Positions 23,527-37,475 are shown, counted from the stretch's first letter. The stretch: 64,000 nt of DNA from Sipunculus nudus (GCA_026874595.1 CM049313.1:23684008-23748007), one strand, 5' to 3'. The notes: generated by a model not told the origin, from the sequence alone. Translations and numbers: made by a program.

Positions 23527-23573
<47 letters not shown>
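23527..23573. repeat. (TA)n microsatellite
   Basis: Alternating TA run of about 47 bases. Confidence 0.96.
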
Positions 23574-23574
<1 letters not shown>

Positions 23575-23575
<1 letters not shown>

Positions 23576-24055
23576 AGGCCCAGATCCCAATCTGGACCAA
23601 AAGATGATTTGTATGGACCAAATCCCGCAATCAGGATTTAGGCTGGACCAAATCCCAGTTGGGATCTGGTTTGGACCAATTCCCAATCGGCCCATACTCC
23701 AGACCAGATCCTGAACAGTTTTTTGTCCAGCCTAAATCCTGATCTTTAATTAATAACAGTCCTACCAGTATTCACTTGTTCAACTAACTCTATGTATCTG
23801 AAGTCTGGCATATCATAAAAAAAATTTGGTCATGATGATACAGACTTAAGTTAATGAGTTGGCTGAACTAAGGTGAAGTTTTCTTAACTGAATAAGAAAT
23901 ATGTGCTGAAGGCTTTATTTAGTATTATGTAAACTCAGTCTGAATGGGGATCAGGGCCGGACCAAATTCCCATCGGGGTTTAGGCCAGACTGAATTCGGA
24001 TCAGGATTTGGTCTATACCAATCGCCAATTGGTCCAGATCAGGATCTTGGCTTAA
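23575..24055 (+). repeat. GGACCAAATCCC-type degenerate tandem repeat
   Basis: Variants of TGGACCAAATCCC, AATCAGGATTTAGGC and CAATTGGTCC alternate in both orientations at 23575-23745 and again at 23940-24055, with unrelated sequence between. Short units of about 25-30 bp, each partly self-complementary. Confidence 0.6.
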
Positions 24056-25522
24056 ACATATTAAAAAAATATATATATGTGTGTGTATGTACAATTGAAC
24101 TTCACTTAGTGGGCATCTCCATTGAAAGGGCAGCTCAACATATAGTGGTCACTTCTGGGGGTCCCAAGTAATTCTACTCTTCATCTTGTTATGCTAAAGT
24201 GTACAAAAACACAGGTGATCCCAGGTGACATGATTGTCAGATTATTTCTTTCTCTCACTACATATGTCTGTTTGTTCATGTACAAGATATTTTTGGTTCA
24301 GAATTAATAACATTTGGAAGTAATTCAGCTTTTCAGATGTTAATATTTTTACCATTTGGGAAGCCTGTGCTCTCTGGCTGCTGTATGCCGTCTGTTGTTT
24401 CTTCCTAAAGATTTATCAGATGAGGCTGATACAAACTGGGTCACTTTGCAGAAAGTTAGGTTATCATGTCAGGTCTTCTGCTAATATCATGAATTTGCTA
24501 TGGTTATCATCTGTTAGGTCTTGATGCAGAGGTTCCTGGTTGACATGGTTTTATCCAGTCAGTTCAAAATTCCTTATCAGTAAAAACATCAAACACATAG
24601 ACAAGCATGAGTGTTTTATCAGAAGATACACACAGAGGGTATTTGAGAAATATATAGAAACCTGTATTCAGGAACAGAAACAATAATGAGAAAATAGTGA
24701 TGCAGTATATTTAATTAATCAGAATCAACTGAATTATATATCATAGTGTTTGTTCTAAGTACCACTATCCCATTTAGGTTAGATATATTTTTATCCCTGG
24801 CTTGTATAAATAATTGGTTATCATTCTCAGGGTAAACAGTAGGGTGCATTCACACAGCTCGACAGAAAACAACCTTTGTTCAGAAAAAAAGCCTGGTGCT
24901 TTGTTAAGGTTAAATATAAATATATCATGGTTAGAGTTTCATTTACACACATACGTGTACAGCCTTCAGTGATTATTTCCCACGTAGATGCTGTCCTGAT
25001 TTATTGGCCCTAATAAGTGATCAAAATGTCCATCCTTCAGTGAGGCTTTTCTTCACATGGAGTAACTCAAAGAGAATATGTTTTATTCTACTTAAATTCA
25101 CAGGGATGATTATTACATGTGATGGCTCCAGCCCTATCGAATCACAGACCTACCCAAAATGTAACATTGTCACCATAGCATGATCACTGCCCAGTCCAAT
25201 ATGGCTGACAACACTATTGCTAATTTTCTTTCAAGCTCAGTATCTCATTAAGGATACTTTGTATAATACTATTTGATCTTTCTCAAGTTGATCTAGTGAC
25301 CGGCAAGTCAGTTTATGCTGCAGATGATACCACCTGTGTTGACCCATATTCTGTGAACTTTTTCCAGGAAAGTTCAGAAGAAAGTCCTCACAGTAATAGT
25401 CATTCAATAAGTACGAACTAAATCAAATTATTTTCAGTAAGGCTATCCAACCAACCTTTAAATATTCATATATTTGTGTATATATGTATTAAATGTCTGT
25501 CACCAAATATATTTTGCAGCCA

Positions 25523-27941
25523 TTTTTAGCTCAGCTGACTTTCAGTCATGCTGGGCTATAGCGATGGGTCTTTGTCTGGCGTCCTTCCGTCTGTCTGTCC
25601 CGCCGGCCGGCCGTCCGGCCGTTAGCAGGGCACAAATCGTAACCGTAGGGGCTAGGGCCATGAACCCTATGCAGTCTTAGAGGTTATAAAAAGATCTCCT
25701 TGCAAACCTGAAATTAGGTCACTGCGACCTATATTCTCGAAGTTATGGGGTGTGTTTGCACCCCCAGAAATAACTCTTTGAGACAAAATTTTCATCCCAA
25801 ACCTTCATTCTTTCACATACAGCTCACCTACCAACAGGGGAAGAACCATAATTTTTCTTAGGTCAAAAGGTCAAAGGTCAAGGTCACAGGAGCCTCTTCT
25901 TTGAAAAGCCTGTGGATGCATTTTAAGCCAACCCTTTCATCCCAATTCTTTGATCTTTCACATATAGCTCACCTACTAAGTTGGAGAAGAATCCTATAGA
26001 TTTTGAGGTCACAAGGTCAAAGGTCAGGGTCACAGGATCCACTTCTTTGAAAAGGTAGTGGACACATTTCAAGCTAGACTTTTCATTCCAAACCGTCCAG
26101 CACTGATATCGCTTCTCTGCCAACAGGGGAAAAGACCTGTTGATTTTGAGGTCAAAGGTCAAGTTCACAGCACCCACTTCTTGCGTGGAGTCATTTTCAG
26201 GCAAACTTTTCAATCTGTACCTTCCATCTGTCATATATGGCTTGCCTACCAATACGGGAAGAAGCCTATTGATTTTGAGGTCAAAAAGTCAAAGGTCAAG
26301 GTCACAATATTTAATTGTTCTAAATGCTTGTGAGCATATTTCAAGTGTAACTGTTCAACCCAAGCCTTCAGTCTTTCACATATGCCACATCTATGCATCA
26401 CTCAGTTTGACTCAAACTTCATATTTATGGGTCTTTTTGCTTGAATAAATAACTTATTGATTTTGGGGTCAGCTGGTCAGCAGGTTAAAGGTTGCAGGTC
26501 AAAGTTATTCACCCATTGGTTGCCAAGTAATTACACCAGATTTAAGTGGTCAGTAGTTACCCATCATTTACAAAGAATCCAGTTGATACAGGGCAAAAGG
26601 CCAAGGTCATAGGTCAGGGATGTTCACAATTACTTATTTTATAGACCATCTCTATTTTTCTTGTATATATAACCATCCCACTCCAGCTGGTACATCTCCC
26701 TGTGTGGCTGTAATTGTGAGTGACACTGGTGACATATGACTCCCTTTTGTATCAGCCTATTAAGTGATAAGGCTCAGTGATAAGTACCTCTTTACTTCAT
26801 AACAAAAACACTGTTGTCAGAATGCTTCAGCCAGGCATTAAGACTATGAGAGTATAGTATTAAGGTTTAGCTACTGATTTATAAGATGATGGGAACATTT
26901 TGCAGTTTATTTTATGGAATCCTAGCAATAAACTTAGTTTCCTAGATATCTGAATATTTTAATATATATCACCACATATAAAAGCAAGTGTTTGTTCTCA
27001 TAATATGTGGATGTGTACCTTGATTTAGGATGGCTTTTTGTTTTATTTCAAGACTCTTAGTCATGCTTTCTGAATTTCTTTTCTTTCAGGTTTGGCAGTT
27101 TACCTACCCTGCTGACCCCATTGAAAAACAGAGTGATAATAAAAAATATTGGACTTACACTTTTTACAATTGCATATCTATAAATCTGATATGAGGGCCT
27201 GGACATGCCTTTTGAATTATTTTGGGCATTTATTACTGGATAATTTGCCCCAAGTTTGGTCTCTTATAGGAGAGTGTGGGATATCAAATGTCATACTTGT
27301 CAGAAATCCATTATGTCTGCCAGTTAGCCACCTTAGAAATTCTTTCTTCAGGGCAGTTTCAGTAATTTAGAGAATGTTTGTTGTCTGATTTCAGACTTGT
27401 CAGAAGTCCAATATGGCCACCAGGCAACCATCTTTTAATTCCTTTTGATCATATTATCTCAAGAACAGTTTAAAGTGAATGCAGTTGAGTGTATATTTAT
27501 GTAATCTTGTAAAGGATTGGGTCAAATATTTCTGAATAAATATTACCATCATTTATAAAAGTGCAGTACAGTTGGCTTGTATTGAATAAAAATTCATACA
27601 GAAGCACCTGTTTCTCAATAATTCTTGCATGTATTTCCTTGATTTTTGCTATATATTTTGATCTTATATTTGCCCTTTGTGGTGTTCCTTTTGATACTGA
27701 CAGGTTTCAAGCAAGTTGTTGGAATAGTTCCTGATAGCTTAACAATCATGCATTTTCCTCAGACCATCAATTCACTGTGTTTTAACCAGACATAGGTGAT
27801 ATATATTTCTGTTGTCATAGAAAATTTTCAACAAATTGGCAAATTGGTTCTTCAAAATTTGACTGGAAGTTGTGAATCTCAGTCCATGATGTCACAGGTC
27901 ATGCTTGGCAGCTGAGCGTCATGACCCATGGGTCACTTGTT
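25523..27941 (+). mobile_element. Pearl/Helentron-like element, family B long form (copy 1)
   Basis: Full-length 2.4-kb element. The head is TTTTTAGCTCAGCTGACT, then a GTCY/CCGG tract (about 25585-25620) and GGGCACAAATCGTAAC. A tandem region follows (about 25790-26300) whose roughly 140-bp units each carry GGTCAAAGGTCAAGGTCAC or a close variant. Then come units with CAGAAATCCAATATGGCCAC. The end is GCAGCTGAGCGTCATGACCC, ATGGGTCACTTGTT. The head and tail share the inverted core CAGCTGA and the tail has a 14-bp palindrome TGACCCATGGGTCA just before the terminus. It aligns block by block with 44495-46926. Non-coding; open frames on both strands within it are chance. Confidence 0.85.
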
Positions 27942-28535
27942 TAAGAACCATTTAAGCAGCTGCCATGAAAATTTTACCAAAAATTGACATTCATGAAAGG
28001 ATTTGCACTATCAAATTTCAGATTTTTTTGGAAATGCTATTTGACACCAGGAAACAATCTTGAAATTCCTTTTGTGTTCATTTTCTTGAAAATCACTCAA
28101 GCAATTTACCGGAAAATTTTACTGGAGAGGACAAGAGGATGTGTGGTGTCAAATTTTAGACCCTCCAGAAATACAATATATGGCCACAAGGCACAGACCT
28201 TGGAATTCATTTTGTGCACATTATTCCAAGAACCCCTTAAGCTATTGTTGTGAAATTTTCAGTGAAGATTGACACCTATTAGAGGATGAGTGCCATTGAA
28301 TTTCAGCCCCTCCAGAAATCCAGTATGTCCACCAGGCAGTGGTCATGGAATTCCCATCATGTGCATTATCTCAAGACCTGTCCAAGTAATTGCTGTAGAA
28401 ATTTGACAAAAGATTCACTCCCATTTTGGAATCCTTTTAAATCCAGTATTTTTGTAAAGACCTTTAAGATTATTTGTATTGAAAAATATCAGACCCAGTC
28501 TAGCTGATATCAAATATGGCCACAGGGCTGTCATT
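27942..28535 (+). repeat. Degenerate tandem units (CCAGAAATCCAATATGGCCAC type)
   Basis: After the element terminus, further diverged copies of the same core unit continue: the CTCCAGAAAT...TATGGCCACAAGGCA theme recurs near 28155, 28310 and 28505, about 150-190 bp apart. This may be the remnant of an older adjacent element. Confidence 0.55.
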
Positions 28536-31423
28536 TAAAGGAACTGGTCATCGCTGGATCCTAATTGAGTACCCTTATGGTTCCAGTCATTTCTAGTTAT
28601 GAGATTAACCCTCAACTGTGCATACTTTCTGGAGTTCATGCCAAAATGAACTGCTTAGGAAGCCCCATGTAAATTTGTCCGTGTTAAATAAGACTGGGTC
28701 AAATAGAGTCTAGACTATTAATAAAAGAGAAGATATCATTAGAAACACAGTATTTGCATACAGGTCCTGCTGGGCTTAATTAAGAGGATTCAGTGTGTCA
28801 TATAAAAACTGTCATTGTGATCCAGTACAAATAGTCCAGTACACATCACTGTAGTTGTAAATGACACTCAGGAAACAAATTTAGATAAACCATTGTAATC
28901 TGATATAAATATGAGGCTGTGTCAAACTTTAGATGCCATGTGAGCCCTTATCAGATTGCCAGGTCATAGGTTTAAACATGGAAAAATATGGATGACTGTT
29001 GATCATGGTATTGTTGGGTGCAGCTAGGTTTGAAGAAATATTTTAGACCAGTTTGAAATAAGGAAGATATTTCCAAAGGATTTGACTTGGTTAGGTTCAG
29101 TCTTGGCCAGAAAAGTATTAATGTCATCCAGGCAAGGTTACAATTAAGACTAGAAGTCTGCATTCTAAGGAAGCAACCCTCCTCTATGTTCCAAAAAAGT
29201 GTTTGCATTCACTTATTTAGCCCATATTCCAAGGTTCATTCATGCATATGTGACTGAACATTTGTGAATATTCCTTGATGAGATTCCAGATTCTGGATCA
29301 TTTACTGGATCCACACCAAAATCCAATCAGTTGAATTGATTCTTCATTTGCCCATACCCAAATCCCCTGAAAGTTTATAAGATTCCTTTCATGATTGATG
29401 TAGTTATGTTGTGAACAAACACACACATGGGGATAAAGACATATCCTCCAAGTGGAGGCAATTAAAATGCCCTATGGACCAATTAAGGATTTAAACTCAG
29501 GCAAGACTGAAATTATTACAAGATTTGGCATCAGTTGTGCCTTGGACTTAATATTGACTGTGACCTGATTTTTGTAATTTTACATTAAAATTAGGGGTTG
29601 TTCATTTTCAGTATATTTAAATAGATGACAGCAGTGCTTTTGGCTAAGTCAAGCATGTATATACATGTATTCATTTCATCAATAACTAGAATGGCTTTGT
29701 TCTTGTAACGCAAAAGGGGATATGTCCCCCCCCCCCCATACCTCAAAACAATTATTCTAGATGTCAGCAGAATTGACCTTCAAAATAATACTTATATTGA
29801 CTGATACTTCATAATACTTCACAAGTTATTGTTCACAAGGCAGTAACTATAATTCAGCTTATTTGACCTTGGAGATCCTGGTAAAGGTCGTCAGTTTTTG
29901 AACTTGTCAAGAACTTTGTTGAAACAAGTTCATGTACCAAATTTGATGACAAAATGTGAAATACTTCAAAAGTTAAGGGGTTCACAAAAAATTCAAATTT
30001 CGGCAGATTCCACCTTGCAGATGAAGTTCAAGGTAACCTGTTTTTGAACTTGTTTGTGATTTTGGTGGAAAAACAATTTTTGTTTCAGCTTTTAGCAAAA
30101 TATATCTAGCCCATCACAAGATTACCTGCAGACGACTGACGATGAAGTTTTTTTACAGTATATGACACTGTTACTGAGATGTGGGATGCTGATTTGGGTT
30201 CAGTGTCCTTGGTCAGCTGAACATGATGTAAACAGGATGTGTTTTGGTTATCTACAGTTACAGGAGTGGTCGGCATGTGATCGCTTCCTCAGGATCCACC
30301 AGTATGCTTTATCAAGACTCTGGCCCCAAAAATTAACCCTGAATCCAGACTTTTACTCTCAGCTGGCGGGGTTGGGACAATTAGTCCACATGCATATCCT
30401 AACTTTAACCCTTGAGGTTGCTTGATATCCTTGTTTTTTTTTTTTTTATAAATTTATGATTATAAGAGCATTTATTTACCAGTAATGTCATTTAAAAAAT
30501 CCAGCTGGTGGTCTCTTACCAAGTAGCCATTAAGGGAAGCCTCCTCATTATCATGATTCTTGAATGTTAAATAAATAAATATCAGGTATAAAACAAGTAT
30601 CACCTGTGGACTGACTATTACCCTGACCAAAAGTCATTTTGGGTTATCTGCAGTATTTGAAATTTAAAGTGGGCCCAACATTAACTTTTGGAAGCACTTG
30701 CCCTACAGAAATCATTGATTGTATCTGAGAACTAATTCAATACAAACATCTTTTTTCAGGCCTTTGGGTAAAGGTTTGTGTTGGACTCAATTTCCCAGTC
30801 AGGCAAGTAGGAGGTGACTTTTGGTTGCCCTCCCTCTATTTTACGGAACTTTCACTTGCCCTGGGCAAGCGGTTAACCATTAATGTCAAGCCCTGATCTA
30901 GCGCAAACACAGAATAATCAAAGTAAAAGAATAAAATTTCTCATCATTTTGCACTCTGCAAGATCCCAGGACCAAAATATTGATAAAGAAATAAACTCCT
31001 CAATCACTGTATTAGCCAGGGGGAACAGTAATAAATATAACTATAATTTCAGATTCTAGGTCACCAAATTGAATGTGTTTGCTTGTCAGAACAAATATTC
31101 AGCTTTACTATACTTAGATTGCAGGTGCTTGAACCGATGTAGACTATAATTAGCCTTTTGCATCCTTTTTATAGGCCACACTCAATTTAAAGATTTGTTA
31201 TGAATGATTCATTGATTTATTCCTGAAACTGACTACCTTCTCCCAAGTTTGTAGCAGAGATGAAAAATGTTTTCATTGATCAGATAAGTTCATAAAAATT
31301 TATATATTTTGCCGTGGCAAAATTACAGTCCCATACTCGGAGAGGTGAATGTAAAATCTGCCTGGATTTCAGTCTCTACTGTACGTGACATATACATCAT
31401 TATCGAGTGTCAGACCACAGTAA

Positions 31424-31763
31424 GGCCAAAAAAAAATAAAAGGTATGGTTCTCAGGCACCGCCCGCATCAGTTTTAAAGCCCCGCATCAAACATTTTTAT
31501 TTTGATTTTTCAATAGAAACTTACCAATTTTGAGGTGCAGCCGCTCGGACATTTCTTTCAAGAAGATAAAATCATACAATTTCTTTTGTTATGTAGTGCT
31601 TTAACTTGTTTAGCAAAATAAATCTGTTATTATCATGTTTTTTCCTTATCATTTTGACATTTTTATCGAAACATACCAAAAAAATAAAAATAAAAAAAAC
31701 GCCCGCCCGCATTGATTTCTGAAAAAAAGTCCCTGAGAACCATACCTTTTTTTTATTTTGGCC
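31424..31763 (+). mobile_element. Harbinger-like MITE (copy 1)
   Basis: 340 bp with long terminal inverted repeats (about 35 bases) starting GGCCAAAAAAAAATAAAAGG and continuing TATGGTTCTCAGG. It is flanked by TAA on both sides (31421-31423, 31764-31766), fitting PIF/Harbinger TWA target duplications. A second copy at 38995 shares the interior (for example GCAAAATAAATCTGTTATTA). Non-coding. Confidence 0.88.
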
Positions 31764-33650
31764 TAATATAGGCTTTTTTTATCTAACACACACAAAGCTT
31801 GATTGTAGTAACAGTACAAGAGGATTCAGGGAAATCATTATCTATACATAAGGCTGTACTAAGTTAATGATAATGAAATACGTCTGATGTGCAGACGCAA
31901 GCCCTGCACTGTTCAGATGGTTTCCGGGAATGTTAATCTATATAATGTTCCTGGGAACTTTTTGTACAGTTAAAACGTGTCTTGAAATAGTGCTGTATTC
32001 TGACTTACTCACTGCCACCTTCAAAGTAATCATTGTCTTCACTGACAACACATCACATATGACTGTGCTTCATTGACAGACATATGATCACATTATATAA
32101 CCCCCTGGTGGCAATAAATATGCTGTCAAACCTCATAAAATGCTCATTCAGGTGTTATGTATGCTGGGATAGTCACTAAAATTTAGTCACTTTGAGTTCG
32201 ATTTTTTCCAATACCGATCTATATTTACCATACAACTGTCTTGTTCATAGTGAAATTATAAACCATCAGTTTCATTTTATCAGTTTAAAGGGTTAAGCTG
32301 TGTTTCCACTTGTCTGGACATGGATGGGTTTGGATTTAAAATATGATATAAGAAGTCTTTCCACTTGTCAGACACAGATATGGCACCATATGTGATGCCA
32401 TTATATGTCATATACAGCAATTTCAGAATTCTGCTCATATTGGTTTAATTTCAATGTCAGTTTCAAGATCCATGGAATTTAATTTTTTGCATTGTTAATG
32501 TACTTTCACTGACTGTCAGAGGAATCATATTTAGTTGGTTTTCATAACCCTGGTTGAAATATCTGGTATTTCATACATAATTACATTAATTAATCTGTAG
32601 AAATTGAACTCCCTCAGGCTCCTTACAAGATTAGAAGATGAATTTGATTCTGGTAGATCAGGCACAGATATGGCTAAACACAACCAAACTAGAAACTAAT
32701 TTATTGCAGCCCCTTTAAGTGTCTGATCTAATTTGCCAAACCACCATATTGGTAGTGCATTGCAACAATAGAACTATTAGCTTCGTGTAAATACTCTCAT
32801 CCCAGTCTTTTGATGAATTTATCCACGCAGATCAAGATGACTTCCAGATCTCAGCTTTCATAATTCCATGAAACTATGGTAATATTTTCCTTGGCATTTT
32901 AAAAATATCTTATTCAGCATTTTATCAGGACATTTTTTGTGCAGTGTAAACTATTAAGTCTGTAATAATACAGCGGCTATTACAGCCTGTTACCATGTTA
33001 ATAGTATTATGAATCAGATGATAAAGCTTTATTGATTTTTTGGCCCGGCACAAAATTGATACAAAATGATACAACTATCTTTAGCTCTTGCAAGAATCAA
33101 TTTGATTTATGATGGCTCTGACACAGATCAGTATGATTATGGATGGCTTTGACAAAAATTATCAAAATAAATATAAACCTTGTACTGTCAGGAAACCCAA
33201 TAAAATTTTTGATTATAATTTCAATCCTCACAATGACGGAAATATGAGATGATAAAAAATGTTCAGATCTAATTGGGCAAAAGTTTTGAGGAATTATAGA
33301 TGTATTGAAGTATATTCTTTGGTAAAACTGGCCCAAATATCTGACCAAAGTGGAAGACATAAAATTTCTTTTAGTAGTGATCAAGCATGTTACCAGATCA
33401 TCATGTGACACTTCGGCAATAAATACTTTGACACTGAGGGTTTAAACTGATGTGGGCAGTGCCTGGGAAACATATAATTAATTTTTTTTGGCCTAAACTC
33501 CTATATTTTTCCTTCAAGTGCTCCTAAAAACTCTTGTATTTCATCAGTAGACTGGTGGAAGTCTATGATCTTCATATCGAGTCTGTTCTGTCGAGTTTTA
33601 TCTTAATTTTGACAATAGAAGAACTGATCTACTATATTTGATATTTTCAG

Positions 33651-33728
33651 ACCAGAGGATTACACTTTAAGCACACAGACAATATAAACTACTGGTTGAG
33701 GTCTCTACAGGCTGTAGGACTCCCTGAG
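33651..33728 (+). CDS. IQGAP: IQGAP-family scaffold protein, coding exon 4 (CH domain)
   Basis: Twenty-six codons in phase 0 at both ends: TRGLHFKHTDNINYWLRSLQ then AVGLPE. This matches the IQGAP CH-domain block TGLHFRHTDNV followed by a Trp-containing helix and GLPK in vertebrates. The acceptor is GATATTTTCAG with a pyrimidine-rich lead; the donor is GTAAGT at 33729. Residues here are about 102-127. The rest of the CH domain (the segment that in vertebrates carries the Cys-rich CIYCIHAL motif), the repeats, WW, IQ and GRD regions are not in the window as far as I can see. Confidence 0.97.
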
Positions 33729-35004
33729 GTAAGTGAATGTTACTTCAGCATGAATGATGAAATGTGAGTGATGTATTGACTGATACTCAATCTAGCATTC
33801 CATATAGGCATATGTAGTATGTATGTGCATATTCAGCTTGACGATGGATGCCTGTGATCCTATTAATGTGTATGTTGAATATATGCAGCAAAACAGGGGA
33901 TACAGTAAAGTGCTGCAGAAGTAGAGAAGTCATCTGTGTCAGAGGAATACCCTATTACTGACTGATGTCAAAGTGTGGGATTTCTCTGTCCGTTACCTTG
34001 CATAAGCATCTTCAGTCGCTACAGTGAGCGAATGAAATGTAATGTATGTACAAAACCATCAATTATAAAAGTTTTTTTTCTTTTGCCATTTTCTGTTTGT
34101 GCTATATCTCGGATTATCTCCAATAGCGATTCCCCATTATCACTTTGATTGCATACATCTAGTGTTAAATGGGGTTTGATAAGGTTTGTGATGTTACCTG
34201 TATATGGATGACAGTAACATTTTGTTGGTTCTGTAGAGGTGGACTCTGTATCGTTAGGCTTGTCACCACTTATCATTTTCTTCATTGATACAAATAATTT
34301 TAATAGATTGATAAGTGGGGACCAGAAATGGGTGTGGTAATTTATATATAATGGGTCAGTTTAAATGGTATTTATAATGCAGTCAGAAATCTTGTATGAT
34401 ATATTGCTGTCATTATGCAGACAGTGGTTATACTGAGAGCCTGTAAATTATAACAAAGTTACAATATATTTAGATCGAACCATATACTGGATGCTCTTTA
34501 CCACACACACAAACTTATATGTATAATACAACACTGTCTTTATATATACATTTGTACATATGAACTGCACCATTGTTCATGTTATGAATGTCCACCAGTG
34601 TGATGTCTACCTGTGAATATACATGCAGTTCCTGCCTCTATAACTCCTAACTCAAACACAAATTTTCCAAATAGTTTTAAGGCAATGCAAGTTAATGAAA
34701 AGGGTCTGTACTTCAAGCATTCACACCGGCACACAGCCAATTTGAATTGGCATTCAAGCTCTGCCAATATGATGTGATATCGTGTGTGCTAAACCAAACA
34801 GCAATCAGACTTGTTTATTGGCCTGGGTGCATTGGACTTGGTGATGGGAAGTTGTGGCATTGAAAACACTTTGAAGTCTACCAATGAGTAGGTTTCAAAA
34901 TGTTATCGTCAGACCAAATAAAAAAAACATTTTTGATAACCATTTGAATGTGCAATTCATTTTGAAAACAATTTCAAACAATTTTACTTTGTTAAAGAAT
35001 GCTG

Positions 35005-35110
35005 TTTTTAGCTCAGCTGACTTTTAGTCATGTGAGCTATAGTTGTAGTCCATTGTCTGTCATCCGTCCATCCATCTGTCTACCCCATACCACAAGCACT
35101 ATCCATTCCT
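35005..35110 (+). mobile_element. Pearl/Helentron-like element, 5' fragment
   Basis: Head TTTTTAGCTCAGCTGACTTT, GTCATGTGAGCTATAG and a degenerate GTCY tract (GTCTGTCATCCGTCCATCC). Similarity is lost after about 35110 and no 3' end follows nearby. Confidence 0.7.
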
Positions 35111-36865
35111 TCCACCTGTGGACTGGAAACTTAACTGTAACGTTTCACATTTTATAAAATTAAAAAATATTGGTTTAATAAAAAAAATAGAATCTCAATG
35201 AAGTACTGAACAAATGTGTAAACTGCTGAATTGTCAACAGCTTATCAAAAAGCCAACCAATGAGCATGGTAATAGTATAGATCTTATATTCACAAACTGC
35301 CTACATGCTTTAGTTTGAACATTAGGAAACATATGGTCAGATCACAAAATATTATTTGCAACAATATCTTCAATCTTATCAACCATCCGTGGCCTATATT
35401 ACCTGTCCCTCTCAGACTTTATCCACATTCAAAATTATTTTAGACTTTTAACTTCAAGGTCAACTTCAGCTGTTTTACTTTGAAAGGCTACACAAGTACC
35501 CACATTTTTGTTCAGGGTTTCCAGCATTCAGGGAAATGTCAGGGAATTTATTTTTTCAAGATCAGCTAAAAATTAAAGGATTTCATCAAAAGTGGTATTC
35601 TATGATTTTTAAGGAAAGTCACGTTGACAACTATCCATATTTGATAATCAGTGTCATTTCAGTTTAAGTTCTGGTGTATGCAAAATTTTCTGTTTTCAGG
35701 CATACCAGTATTTGTATTTTGGGTAGTTTCAGGACTGCTGTAAAATGAGATTATGGAGGCTGGGTTCAAAGATTTATGCGTTTATATTTTCTTGAAAACC
35801 AATCAAAAGTCGGCGAATATTCAAAGAAATCTTTTTTTCTCTTGGCTGCATGCTGGCAAACATGAGATTAAAATTTTAAATTTTTGTCCATGTGTGCATC
35901 TTACCAAATTTTTGTGCCCATTTGACATCACATATCCAGGTAATTGTCATGCCTGTAACATTTTTACAAAAAATAGACATTCATTCTTAAACCAAGGAGA
36001 AATGAAATGGCAGTATTATCCTGCAAGAAAGGAGATGGCAGTAACTGTTACAGATTAAATGTTAGAAAATTCTATCTAAAAAACCATTGATGCAAAATAA
36101 AAATCTTTTAGACCAGTGAGCCTCATTAAAACCAAAATGTCTGTGCCCATGTAGGAATCAGTTAATTCATTTTAAATCATTAAACATGCATCTCAGAGTA
36201 ATGTTTAATGTTGTTTTAGATTTTACTGGTATTATGCCTAGAAGACTGACATATCAAGTATAAGAGTCCATATAAACAGAATTCAGATTATATACGAGAC
36301 AAGTCTAGCAGAGTTATGAATGTTTTAAGTTTGTCAGTGTTTTTATCCTTAACAGAAAAAGCAATATTAGCTTTAGTAAATTACTCCGCATGCAGCATTA
36401 AACCACAAGCAACAAAACTTGTTTGTATAAGTGATGAACACAGCGATGTACAGAGGTTTGTTTTTGTTTATATCTAGGTATCTGTGGAGAGTGGCAGTCT
36501 GCCAGGATCTAGACAGTCTAGTGTTATTTTTATCACAAAACTAATATTACCATGCTGTGTTGGTTCCCTATTCATCACTTTACCTGTTGTTTTTGTGTCT
36601 TTGTTTTCAAACCTTGCCAAAAGGGAAAAGGTAGTTCTTTTGAGTAAGTCTTTACCAGATCCATTCATTACTTGGGTCTGGTCACAGTTTAAATTCCATT
36701 TAATTTTCTTCAGCTTTTTGATTATTTATGAAGATGTCATGGCTGCCAATGTTTAGGTTTAATTCACAGATTTTACAGTGCAGATTTATATTCATGTTTC
36801 AGCTCATTCAAAGAAATAGCTATAAGGCACTGGTTAAACCACAGTTGTCTTTTTAGATAAAACTC

Positions 36866-37475
36866 AGTTTCAGACCAGACACACACCAGAGTCCAGATGA
36901 AACCCTGTGCACTGACACTGAGCTGACAAGAAATCAGATGAACCCTCAGTGACCTTACACTGATCAGACTAGAGCCTAATCAAACCCAGGAACCTGACAC
37001 AGATCAGATCAGAGCTTAATGAAACCCACTAACCTGACACTGATCAGACCAGAGTCCAGATGAAACCCAGTAACCTGACACTGAGCAGACCAGAGTCCAG
37101 ATGAAACCTCAGTGTCCTGACACAGATTAGATCAGAGCCTAATGAAACCCAGGAACCTGACACAGATCAGATCAGAGCTTAATGAAACCCACTAACCTGA
37201 CACTGATCAGACCAGAGTCCAGATGAAACCCAGTAACCTGATACTGAGCAGACCAGAGTCCAGATGAAACCTCAGTGTCCTGACACAGCTTAGATCAGAG
37301 CCTAATGAAACCCAGGAACCTGACACAAATTATATCAGAGCTTAATGAAACCCACTAACCTGACACTGATCAGATCAGAGTCCAGATGAAAACCAGTAAC
37401 CTGACACTGTTCAGACCAGAGTCTAGATGAAACCCAATAACCTGACACTGATCAGACCAGAGCCAGATGAAACCA
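36866..37475 (+). repeat. 163-bp higher-order minisatellite of about 41-bp monomers
   Basis: Monomers read CCTGACACTGATCAGACC, AGAGTCCAGATGAAACCCAG with variants (GATCAGATCAGAGCTTAATG). Every fourth monomer repeats: CCTGACACAGATCAG plus AGAGCTTAATGAAACC begins at 36993, 37156 and 37319, exactly 163 bp apart. About 14 monomers in total; edges degenerate. Confidence 0.9.

Larger units (their letters stand above)
23329..33650 (+). other. IQGAP intron 3
   Basis: A 10.3-kb intron from GTGAGA to GATATTTTCAG. It includes a pogo-like MITE, (TA)n, GGACCAAATCCC-type repeats, a full pearl-like element with a degenerate tandem tail, and a Harbinger-like MITE. At 25040-25250 there is a fragment related to the array at 47.7-48.3 kb (Cys-free non-coding units with CCTATCGAATCACAGACCTA and CCAATATGGCTG). 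The stretches 28540-31420 and 31770-33650 hold AT-rich DNA; 29733-30140 may be another old repeat (TGACCTT/CAAGTTC motifs), not classified. Confidence 0.8.

Noticed and set aside
25923-26448. Overlapping frames of about 90-109 residues on both strands
   Set aside because: They fall in the tandem region of a family-B element and recur in the second copy near 45.0 kb; both strands are open because of the repeat period.
36866-37475. CRISPR-like or coding repeat
   Set aside because: Monomers of about 41 bp are contiguous with higher-order structure and no spacers; frames are broken by stops.
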